A stretch of DNA of 64,000 nt from Aulostomus chinensis (taxonomy: Eukaryota; Chordata; Actinopteri; Syngnathiformes; Aulostomidae). The notes under the pieces are model-generated. The model ran no database searches and had not been told where the DNA came from. It worked only from the letters and a program-made list of their open reading frames with translations. Location of the stretch: assembly GCA_037954235.1 (NCBI GenBank), contig JBBMOA010000004.1, positions 932,501-996,500 on the forward strand, in the 5' to 3' direction. This document shows, piece by piece, positions 46,445 to 57,084 of this stretch (position 1 is the first letter of the stretch; each line of letters opens with the position of its first letter). A program made the position numbers and the translations under genes.

Positions 46445-49400
46445 AAATTTGTTTATTTGTTTATTTATTTAGATCCCAATTAGCTACTGCCTTAACAGCA
46501 GCTATTCTTCCTGGGGTCTGCAAAAAAAATCAGTACAATACATACATAAAAACATTTTACATGAGTGTAAGAGATAACAAAAATATAAGAAGAAAAGAAA
46601 AGTTAAGTCAGTTAAAATACACCCAATTAAAAAAAAAAAACCCAAAACAACAAAGAACTAGTAATAATAATACTAACAATAATCAATCTTAATTTAAGAT
46701 GATTACATCAGTTACCTCGCATACATCATTGTATAAGAACTTCTATTAGGTTCGCCAATACAGTCAACATGACAGACATGATCAAAAGTGATTACTGCTG
46801 AGTGTAATATTTCTTTAATTTCTTTTAAAAACAGATTTGCTAGTATTTGCTTGTATGAGTTGTGATGGTAGACTATTCATCTCTTTCATTGCTCTGTACA
46901 TGACGTGTTGCATTGCATTAGATCGTGACTCTGGAAGTATAAAGAGTCCCTGTACAGCATGTCCAGTGTTGTAGGTATGTTCGTTGGAGCTAAACTTGAG
47001 CTGACCATACAGGACAGTCGGAACTCTGGATACAGTGATACCTCTGACAAATGACACAAGGGACAAATGACACCAACGGCCAACCCAAAATGGCATGCAT
47101 TCTGTTGGTATTTGTCCTTTTTGAGCAGCACAGGGCAATACATGCTGCTCTATTTTGGACCAATTGAAGTTTCATTAAATCCTTTTTGGCAGCACTAGAC
47201 CACACCATCGGACAATAATCCAAATGAGTGAGGGCTAATGTTTGCACAATTTGGGGAATACATTGCAGTGGCATATATTTACTGCATCTCTTAATGACAG
47301 CCAGACTTCTTCCCATTGCTGCAACAGTCTTGTCAATCTGTTTTGACCATGTTAACCTACTATCTAGAGTAATGGCTAACAGTTTTGTCTCCTCTACCTG
47401 TTCTATTTGCATTCCTTTTATACATATATTCAATTGTGGTTTATCTTTCAAAGCAAATCTTGATCCAAATGCAATACTTTTCTTTTTTAATAGATTGAAA
47501 GCCAGTTTATTATGTTCGACCCATGTTAAAACAGATTCTAATTCTGAGTTCATAGTTTCAGTTAAATAACCAAGTGATTTTGCTGGCATGTATAAGGTTG
47601 TATCATCAGCATACATTACTGGTGTTGTATGATTTAAAACTAATGGTAAGTCATTGGTAAAAATAGAAAAAAGAACTGGCCCTAGGCAGCTGCCCTGTGG
47701 CACACCACACTGTAGCTTCCCCACTTGAGAATAACTTCCATTATAAAAAAACATACTGTTTCCTGTTTGACAAATAGCTTTTAAACCATTCAATTGAATT
47801 ATTTGTAAAATTGTAACATTTCAATTTATTCAGTAATATGGTATGGTCTATAAGATCAAAACTGCACTAAAATCAAGTAATAATGCACCTACTACCTGTT
47901 TATTATCGATGTGTCTGAGACAATCATCTTTTATCTGTGTTAGTGCTGAACCAGACGAGTGTCCTTCTCGGTAAGCATGTTGAAAGTTTGAAAACAGTTT
48001 ATTCACCGTAAAAAAGTCTTGAATTTGCTTGGTTACAATTTTTTTCTCATAGTTTGCTGAGAATTGGTAACAAATTGATCGGACGATTGTTTTTCCACTG
48101 AAATTCTCATTCATATTTTTTGGAAGAGGAGTTACTTTAGCTTCTTTCCACCGCACAGGAAATACACCACTTGCTATACTGGCATTGAATATACGGCAGA
48201 CAGGACCTGCCACATCACTGGCCACCATTTTTAGACGTTTACCATCCAAGTCATCTGTACCCGCTGCTTTGTCATTATCGATGCTTAATCATAACTCTCT
48301 TTCACTCAAAATGACAGTTCTTATCTGTCATGATCTTTCGTTCTATATTAAAATATGATGATGCATTTCTTGTGGATGTCATTTCATTTCTCAATTTATC
48401 TACCTTATTAATGAAAAAACTGTTGAAGTAATCTGCTATTTCACTGGGCTTTGTTAAGACTGATTCACCAGTATCAATAAATGACAGAGATGAATTGGGC
48501 TTTCGCCCCATTAACTCATTTAAAGTGCTCCACAGCTTTTTCCCCATCATATTTACATTCAGTTGATCTTGACTTAAAATACATCCTTTTGTTTTTCCTC
48601 TTTATATTGGTGACTTGATTTCTCAGTTTACAGCAGATTTGCCAGCCATCTTTGTTACCAGTCATCTTTGCCACATGTTTTGCTTCATCCCTTTTAACCA
48701 TGCACTCTTTCAAACCTTGATCACTCCATGGCACCCTAAATTTTTTCACACTAAATTTTTTCACTTTTGCATGTTTATTAATAATTTCATAAAATACTTT
48801 TCAAAAGCTTTAAGTGCCACATCTGGATTCTTCTCCTCATATACTTCTGACCAACAAATATTGCCCACATCTTTACAGAATGATTCTTGACAAAAACCCT
48901 TATATGATCTCTTATAGATCAGCTGAGGAGCCACTTTTGTTACTTTTTTTTCTTGCAATGGCCACTATGTTGTGATCCAATAGGAACTGACACTCTCTTA
49001 GAGCAGAGGTCAACAGCATTAGTGAAAATGTGATCTATACATGTCAATGTCATTTTCCCAGCACTATTTGTACATATGCGTGTATTTTGTGTTATAACTT
49101 GGGTTAAAGAACAGGCATTAGTCACAGACACACATTCATGAGATAACCAATTCATATTCAGATCACCCAACCAATAAACCTCATTTCCAGTGTCACACAC
49201 ATCAATCATCATTTCACACAATGTATCTAAATATTCTCTTTTAGCGCTTGGTGGTCGATAACAACATCCTATCTGTAATGATTTGACATGTGGTAAATGA
49301 ACTTGCAACCACAGAGCCTCAATGCTGCTTGGCATAAGGTCCTGTCTTAGTTTAGCTGGAATGTGGTTCTGAATATATAAGGCAACCCCTCCCCATATAT

Positions 49401-49510
49401 AATCCTGTCTTTCCTGTAAATGCTATATCCCTGTATATTCACAGTATTATCAGACACTGTGTGATCAATATGCGTTTCAGATATAGCCAGAACATGTATA
49501 TTATTTGAAA
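46445..49510 (-). pseudogene. non-LTR retrotransposon (LINE) with endonuclease and reverse transcriptase, frameshifted
   Basis: Minus strand, 5' to 3': endonuclease remnants (ALWLQVHLPHVKSLQIGCCY, WLGDLNMNWLS, CIDHIFTN) at 48940-49335, the linker (48302-48764, e.g. LWSTLNELMGRKPNSS), RT N-terminal part (48249-47848, PVRWKEAKVTPLPKN, FQHAYREGHSSGSAL) and RT core with GVPQGSCLGPVLF and MYADDTTLYM (47793-46990). The 3' UTR contains the GATCCCAATTAGCTACTGCC block (46471-46490). Frameshifts and stops split it into at least five pieces. The type is Jockey/CR1/Rex1-like; I cannot place it more finely. Confidence 0.85.
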
Positions 49511-50009
49511 TTAATAAGACTTAAAAAATGCTGGCTAAGCAGTGCCCGCCCATCGATGAGAAGACAATTCCTCAAGAATGGCAGAGGTTTAACGTGCTCA
49601 AAACGATTGTAATCTTAAAAGTGAGTCATTAGCATAATATATCAAGTTGTTTAAAGGCGCTTTCACACTGGCCACTGAGCCGCTAATTCATCTTTTTTGC
49701 TGCTTGATCAGAGGTTTTACACAGAGTGTGGCAAATTGGGGTTGAATTTTGGCAATGTTCCTCCTCAGAGGGTACACTTATTGCCACCTCCATTCCAATG
49801 TAAATCCAAGCCGTCCATGTGCCGGCTCAGTGTGGCGGAGGTGTCGATGATGACGTAAACTCATGAACGTCATCGATTCTCCTGCATGAAACACCTCAGA
49901 GAATGTCAACACCGATGTTGCTGGCAGCCAGAGCAGCGAACTGCTGTTTTAAGACTTAAAGACTGTCATGGGGCTATAAGATCTTCCAACACATCGTCAC
50001 AACAGCAAG

Positions 50010-50200
50010 ATGAGCACCTGGGGAACCGCTGAGGTCAGTGAGCTTCTAACCATCACAGCTGAGAAGACCATGGATAACCACCTAACAGGACTGTGAACGA
50101 TGGCTTATTGTACGAAAAGGTCGCGGAGGAGCTTGGTCGACATGGCTTTTGCTGGATGACAGAACTTCACCAGCAAGTTGAAAAACTTGCAAAAAAAAGT
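50010..50200 (+). pseudogene. Harbinger-type Myb/SANT-like domain fragment
   Basis: Reads MSTWGTAEVSELLTITAEKT then MDNHLTG, a frameshift and stop near 50088, then VNDGLLYEKVAEELGRHGF. The pattern W-x-x-AEV-x-x-LL ... A-E-K ... G-T-V-x-D-G-x-x-Y-x-x-[IV]-A-E-E-L matches the Myb/SANT-like protein that accompanies Harbinger transposases. Only this N-terminal part is present before the L2 starts. The flanks (49655-50005, TTTCACACTGG) look like part of the same transposon. Confidence 0.6.
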
Positions 50201-50329
50201 ACCACCAGGTCTGTGACCACAGCAGCAGCAGTGGCAGAGGAGGGTTGGACTGGGAACACTACGAGGTTTGCCACACTGTCATGGGGCTACATATTTTCCC
50301 AATTATATGTTGTCTGTCACTGTTCACTT

Positions 50330-52451
50330 CTATATAAAATCAAATCAAATTAATCTTTCCTTAGTCACAGGTTATGTGCCACAGGCCTTTAAGGTGGCTG
50401 TCATCAACCCTTTACTTAAAAAACCTTCTCTTGACCCAGATGTATTAGCCAACTATAGGCCAATATCCAACCTCCCCTACATCTCCAAGATCCTTGAGAA
50501 GGTTGTCCTGGAGCAGCTACATGAACATCTGCACAGCAACAAGCTCTTTGAAGCCTTCCAATCTGGATTCAGGGAACACCATAGCACTGAAACAGCACTG
50601 GTCAGAGTCTCTAATGATCTTCTTATAGCTTCAGACAGAGGTCTTGTCTCTGTGCTTGTCCTTTTGGACCTCAGTGCTGCAATTGACACCATCGACCACA
50701 GCATCCTGCTACAGAGACTAGACCATGACATTGGGATTAAAGGAACTGCCCTAAAATGGTTTAAGTCCTACTTATCTGACAGGTTTCAGTTTGTTAATGT
50801 TAATAATGACCATTCTGAGTATAGCAGAGTTACATATGGTGTACCACAGGGTTCAGTTTTAGGACCGATTCTCTTCACTCTTTACATGCTCCCATTAGGT
50901 GACATAATCCGGAAGCACTCGATCAACTTCCACTGTTATGCAGATGACACACAACTTTACTTGTCGATGGAGCCAGACGACACAAGCCAGCTTACTCATC
51001 TGCAAGACTGCCTGAAAGACATTAAATCCTGGATGTCCTCTAACTTCTTAATGCTCAATTCAGATAAAACTGAGGTAATCATTTTTGGACCTAAACACCA
51101 CAGGGACACGCTCTTGAATTAGATCACTACTCTAGATGGCATCACCCTAACTTCGAGTACAACTGCAAGGAACCTTGGGGTCATTTTTGACCAGGACCTT
51201 TCCTTCAGCTCCCACTTAAAGCATGTGACTAGGACCGCCTTCTTCCATCTGCGAAGTATCGCTAAGATTAGGAATATCCTTTCCCAGAGTGATGCTGAAA
51301 AACTGGTGCATGCATTTATCACTTCTTGGCTGGACTACTGCAACTCTCTCCTGTCAGGATGTCCTAAATACTCCCTAAAGAGTCTCCAGCTGGTCCAGAA
51401 CGCTGCAGCGAGGGTTTTGACGGGAGTTAAGAAGAGAGAACACATCTCTCCCACTTTAGCTTCTCTCCACTGGCTTCCTGTAGGATCTAGAATCGACTTC
51501 AAAGTCCTTCTGCTGACTTATAAGGCTCTCAATGATAAAGCTCCATCCGATTTGAAAGAGCTCATTAGTCCCTACTGTCCGACCAGAGCACTCCGCTCCC
51601 AGAATGCAGGTCTTTTAGTGATTCCCAGTATCAATAAAAACAGACTGGGAGGTAGAGCCTTTAGTTACCGGGCTCCTCTACTGTGGAACCAGCTCTCTCC
51701 ATGGGTCAGAGAGGCAGACACTTTAACTACGTTTAAGTCCAGGCTTAAGACCTTCCTCTATGACAGAGCCTTCAGTTAGGACTGGTTCAGGTAGCTCTGA
51801 ACCATTGATAGCTATGCTGCTACAGGCTTAGACTGCTGGGGGACACATCAGGTTACATGGAGCCCTTCCCTCCTCTCCTCTCCTCTCCTCTCCCCCTCTC
51901 TCCTCCTCTCCTCCCTGCACATTTTTGGAACTGTCACTACCACTACTTGTTGCACTTTGTAGTCTGGCCTTGGTGTCTCGCAGTGTTTCCACAGATCCAC
52001 CAGAGCCCCAACCGCCGCCTGCATGCCCCCCCCCCCTTATTCCCTACTGTTACACCAGCCTGCGCTCCCCTTCCATGAACCAGTCTGCCATCCAGTCCCC
52101 CATCAAGCTGGCTTGCTCTCCCTGCCTCCCCTACCAGAAGCTTCCTTCTTCAGCTGTTAACATTTCCCTGTTTCTCACATTCTGCATTGTAAACTGTTTT
52201 CTTGTCTGTAACAACATCTACTGCACGTCTGTCCGTCCTGGGTGAGGGATCCCTCCTCTCTTGCTCACCCTGAGGTTTCTCAGATTTTTCCCTGTTAAAA
52301 GGGTTTTCTATGGAGTTTGTTCCTCAGTCGATGTGAGGGTCTAAGGGCAGAGGATGTTGTTATGATACCATGTGAAGCCCTTTGAGACAAACTGTTTGTG
52401 AAAACGGGCTATACAAATAAAATTGCCTTGCCTTGCCTTGCCTTGCCTTGT
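50330..52451 (+). mobile_element. L2-type LINE, ORF2 nearly intact with one in-frame stop
   Basis: Plus-strand RT: GYVPQAFKVAVINPLLKKPS, NYRPISNLPYISKILEKVVL, LDLSAAIDTIDHS, GVPQGSVLGPILF and CYADDTQLYL, so the catalytic YADD is present. An in-frame TAG at 51120-51122 interrupts the frame, which then continues in the same phase (ITTLDGITLTSST, NLGVIFDQDLSFSSH) to FKSRLKTFLYDRAFS and a stop at 51777-51779. The 3' UTR has a CTCTCC tract and ends in (CCTTG)n (52425-52451). The 5' endonuclease portion is absent, so it is 5' truncated. Confidence 0.92.
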
Positions 52452-52889
52452 TCACACGCAACTTCTTGCTGCATGTCATGTCACATGTTTACGCCCACAA
52501 AAGTGGCGGCTTTTTTGGAAAGAGGAATATTAGACCTCCATTTGACATGGACAAGATGGCAAATTCCCGCCTCTACCGGGCCTTAAGTTTGGCACATTCT
52601 CTGTCTAAAAAGGGCTAATGTTAGTTCATGCATATCTGCCATTGACTAATGTTTTCATCCATAAGGACATGTCCCAGCTTGATGTGACGACTGCAATGGC
52701 ATCTAACCCTAACCCCACCTATAAGCAATTGCCCTAACAATACCTGTCTCAAGTGTGAATTGTGAGGGGAATTTCTCTGGGATGAATAGGGTGAATTCAT
52801 TATAATCTCCCAATTTTAGATTCTATACAATTCTAAATATTACACAAAAGTATAAAATAATCTAAACTTCATTCACTTTCTGTGTATAG

Positions 52890-53063
52890 ATCAAGACAGA
52901 CCTGCGGAACAGACTTCAGGGCAAAAGTCTGGCAGCCTGCATGAGAATAAGCATAAATGGTCCCCCTGTGAAAGAGCTAAATTATAACAGGGCCCTTGAG
53001 CTGTTCTTTGCTCAACTCAAGGACAAAAGCCTGGAGCAATCCAAGATGCCAGCTCTGCCATAA
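52890..53063 (+). pseudogene. hAT transposase C-terminal (dimerisation) exon remnant
   Basis: After an acceptor-like CTTTCTGTGTATAG, 57 codons read IKTDLRNRLQGKSLAACMRI, SINGPPVKELNYNRALELFF, then AQLKDKSLEQSKMPALP and TAA. The pattern [IV]KT-x-x-R-x-R-L ... L-x-x-x-MRI-x-I-x-GP-P matches the C-terminal end of hAT-family transposases and related ZNF862-like domesticated proteins. No stops interrupt it. The preceding exons of such a protein were not found within 49.9-52.9 kb, where an L2 has inserted. Confidence 0.6.
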
Positions 53064-54125
53064 GTGGTGGCTGACCACCTTTGCACATGTTTTGCACTCT
53101 CTTTAGTTAATGCTTCATTTTCTGCTTAATGCAAAAATTCTTCTTCTTTCAGTGGTTGCTTAGCACTTTATTGTATATGTATTGTTCCTTGTTTCTGATC
53201 CAGATGTTATTTTTAAAAACGTATGATTTATTCTAATATCTTCTTTATTTTTTAATATTTAATTTATTATTTAATAACATAAATCTCACTTCTTGTGAGA
53301 GTCGAGGGTTTTTTTATTTTATCTTAGTTGTACAAACAAGTCACAATTACTTGAGTTTCTATAACAGTTTTGTAAAAGTTATATCAATCTATAATTAATT
53401 TTGACAACCCGTGCATCTGATAAGTCAATTATATCCTTTTTTCAATATGCAGAGCATTTTAGGCTTGCATCCCTGCTGAAAGGCACTTTAAAATGCTTAA
53501 ACAATGACATACTTTTGGAACAGGTAACACTGTTAGGTGGCAGCAGGGAAGTATACATCGTAGATGCAGTATGTGCTTTGAAGAAAAAAGTTCCTTCAGC
53601 ATCTCTCTGGATATTCAATTCCTTTGACTCAGGTGGTATTTCATGTTCACACCTGCACTGACCCCCAATATATTTGGCACACACAAAGAAGGCAGAACAT
53701 ACAGAAATATACATTGTGGATCAAAATGGAACTGTCCATACCAGCTCAATTGTTATATTGAAACTCATGCTGGAACAAAGAGTCATACTATCTGTTTCAA
53801 AGCTTCAAAAGCAGAACAAGAAACACAGCCCTAAACAAAGCATGCTCTCTGCTCCTGAAAAGATGAAGAGTGCTTATGCAGTAAAATATACTACATATTA
53901 CATAATGTTTAAGCATCACTCACAGCACATCTCCAACCTAGTTTCTGTTCAGAAACAGGGAAGGAGGAGATGAAAACTGACATTTTTTTCATGTTTTTCT
54001 GTAGCTGAAGGGCACCTTTGGCCATTTACTTAGCTTGGAATCTTAACATAATAGTCTCGCTTGAGTCATCAAATACTCCAGTCAAGTCTGTGTCTATTAG
54101 CAAGGTTGTGAATACATTTTGTGAA
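53064..54125. other. flank, nothing recognised
   Basis: AT-rich sequence. The open stretch at 53442-53714 on the minus strand has no family likeness. No elements recognised. Confidence 0.4.
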
Positions 54126-54466
54126 GATAGTGCTAACCACCACAGATTCCAGGTTTGAGTCCCGGCTAGGGCACAGGATCTTTCTGTATGGAGTTTGCAT
54201 GTTCTCACTGTGCCTGCGTGGGTTCTCTCCAGGTACTCCGGCTTCCTCCACAGTCCATGCAAATGGGGACTAGGCTAATTGGAAACTCTAAAGTGACCAT
54301 AGGTATGGCTGTAACAGTGCAAGGTTGTCTGTCTATGTATGTTGGCCCTGCGATGGACTGGCGACCCGTCCAGGGTAATGCCTCTCGCCCGAAAGCTGCT
54401 GGAATCGGCTCCAGCCCGCCCCGAAACCCTTAACAGGATAAGCGGAAGAAAATGGATGGATGGAAA
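54126..54466 (+). mobile_element. tRNA-derived SINE, plus orientation
   Basis: The only clear plus-strand copy: AGTGCTAACCACC and B-box-like GGTTTGAGTCCC at the 5' end, body GTTTGCATGTTCTC ... GATGGACTGGCGACC, and 3' tail GGATGGATGG at 54455-54464. The head is truncated and the repeated AAAGACATG block is deleted. Confidence 0.85.
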
Positions 54467-54499
54467 CTAATCAGATATTTTAGAGACTAAAAAATATAT

Positions 54500-55396
54500 G
54501 ACCCCTTTCACACTGAAACATGTGGGTCAAAGCAGGTTTTTGTACTCACATTTTATTGGCATTAGGGCACATTCAAGCGTCCAGCAGACACAGGTCTGAG
54601 CTCCCACTGTGAGGGCTGCGTGCCTGTGTTTTTCCCTCTTACATTATCCCACTGACAACTTCATCATTTTACATAAAATTGCGCCGTGTCTCAAAATGCT
54701 GGTGATGTTCCCATAAATCACTGTGTCCCACACGGTTACAGAAATCTGCTGCCGGATCTCCTGTTCACCACGGATGATGAGCAGCTCGCGGACTTCAAGA
54801 TCTTGCCAGTGCACTGCCATGATCGATAAAAAAAAAATCGCAAAACGAGTTTTTTAAAAACACAGTCACGCTTGCGCAGTTCACTTTAGGGTTCCCCGAT
54901 AGGTGGGAGTTCCCAAGCATAGATTAATTCACCTAAGATCATACATATCATCATAGGGAAATAGAGTCTCTGGGACATCAACAGGAAGACTGATGTTATG
55001 GCAGAGCCCAAAATTTTATTGAGAGATGAGTGAGCAGCTCTCGCAGCGCAGCCCAGCCCAGCCCAGCCCAGCCCAGCTCAGCCCAGCCCAGCCCAGCTCA
55101 GCCCAGCCCAGCTCAGCCCGATTTTATTTTTTTTCCGGGAGCTTCCACAATGACAGCCTGACAGGCAGCACAGTGACAAAATCAGAATGTAACAGGACGG
55201 TCGCAGGAAACCTGAGACAACGGGGGTTGCCTTTTTCACACTGCAGGCGAGCTGAGCAGAGCCAAGGCAAGCCGCTAAACACCCGGGTCACTTGGCGGGT
55301 CGGTGGACACAGTTCAAAATGCTGAGTCGACCCTTTCAGAGTGCCCAAACACCCGTGTTCATCCACGTGTTTGGTGCAGTTTGAAAGGGGCTTCAG
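54500..55396. mobile_element. putative TIR-bearing non-autonomous DNA transposon
   Basis: The left end CCCCTTTCACACTG (54502-54515) is the imperfect inverted match of the right end CAGTTTGAAAGGGG (55377-55390). Inside it is GC-richer than the flanks, with a CAGCC-repeat array at 55046-55118. No transposase frame was seen. The target duplication could not be fixed, so the family (Harbinger or hAT type) is undecided. Confidence 0.5.
55046..55118 (+). repeat. (CAGCC)n minisatellite
   Basis: About 15 tandem pentamers CAGCC with occasional CAGCT variants, inside the TIR element at 54500-55396. Confidence 0.92.
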
Positions 55397-56027
55397 TCTG
55401 ACTTTGTAGCTGTGTTTCATTCACGGAAAGAAGAAACGGCTTGTTTTACAGAACAAGAAATCTTCACACACAACAACATGTTGTATGTTGACTGAATTCC
55501 TTTCAAGCTTATTTCTTGCATAAAAGCGTTGGGTATCAAAACAATACAGCTGCCTACAGCACAAAAAGGAGGCATTCATACCATCATGATCCAAACAACG
55601 CGAACACCCACTATACTGACAACTTTTGGTCTGTTTCTATGGTGAGCTATGCCAGCAACTGCATAAAAGCTGATTATTTTTTCATAACACAATATGAGAT
55701 TGGAGACCCCTCAACCTCAATATACTTTAAAATGTAGGACTGTTAAAAATCGAAATGAAAGTGCTTTAGTCAATTTTTCTTTCGCACACGTATTGTACTA
55801 TAGATATGTTCTATAGATTGCCCCAGTGGCACAAAATAGAGCACACGATCAAAATGGATTTTTGTTGACAACATACTGTAGAATCAACAGAATAAATAAA
55901 AAACAATTAAGGCCAAGGTTTGACCAGCCACCATACTATAGAATGTTTTTAATTAGTCATTACCAATGGTTTTACTGATATACAGTCTTTCAAAGTTTCT
56001 TTAATGTTCATTTGTGGACACATTCTA

Positions 56028-56398
56028 TCCATCCATCCATCCATTTTCTTCCACTTATCCTGTTAAAGGTCGCAGGGGGCTGGAGCCTATCCCAGCAGCT
56101 TTAAGGTGAGAGGCGGGGTTCACCCTGGACGGGTCACCAGTCCATCGTAGGGCCACATATAGACAGACAACCATTCGCACTCACAGCCATGCCTGCAGTC
56201 AATTTAGAGTATCCAATTAACCTAGTCTACATTTGCATGACTTTGGACTGTGGGAGGAAGCCAGAGAACCTGGAGAGAACCCACGCAGGCACAGGGAGAA
56301 CATGCAGACACAGAAAGATCCCATGCCCAAGCCGGGACTTGAATCTGGAACCGTCTTGCTGTGAGGCGATAGTGCTAACCACTGCACAACCGTGCTGC
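56028..56398 (-). mobile_element. full-length tRNA-derived SINE with 13-bp target duplication
   Basis: Minus-strand copy with (GGAT)n tail at 56028-56044, full body and tRNA-like head (TTGTGCAGTGGTTAGCACT, degenerate B box GGTTCCAGATTC). The direct repeat TGGACACATTCTA flanks it perfectly at 56015-56027 and 56399-56411. Same family as 20553-20926. Confidence 0.92.
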
Positions 56399-56411
56399 TG
56401 GACACATTCTA

Positions 56412-57084
56412 ATCTAATAGCATCACATTGCACTTCTCAAGCATATTTGCTAAACTGCAATGGTGATGTGTCCACCAAACCCTAAACATTGTCACCATGC
56501 CTCACCAGCGGTAACTGAGTGTGCAACACTCAGGAACTACATCTGGTCATGTCACAGCACCCTTTTGCGCAAAGTGTGAGCTATCAGGAACAGTCTGGGG
56601 TGCCCTCCGTGTGATTTACAGTTAGACAGAAACTGCAGCAAGCATCGTAAATAAAACATCTAATCAAAGTGCCAAGACAACCACAGTCAGCTCCTTTGGC
56701 CACTACACTGTCCAGGATGTAACTTAAACCAGGGCAGTTATTATTCACAGAGACAGTGGTGTCCAGTGTATTCATAAATTTTAAAATCTGCCACAAAAAT
56801 AGGCATTTCTGAGTTTCTGTCCCAATCACAGCTTAAAGCAATGTGATTCTGAGCAGGCTTGACCTGTCAACTGCTACTAACACTTGTGCAAATTGCAGTC
56901 TGAAAATGAGCTCATCATTCCTCTGTTATCTTTGACACCACAACAATATGGACTTTCGTAGCCAGATGCGCAGAAATAAAGGTGTGACCAAGGAATAATA
57001 GATGTGTATTGACTGCTAGGACACAATGGCAACTCCCTTAAAATTGGATACATTAGTGGGGGTTTTCACCATTGGGCTGAAATT
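56412..57084. other. flank, nothing recognised
   Basis: No exon or element recognised between the SINE and the 3' end of the L1. Confidence 0.45.
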
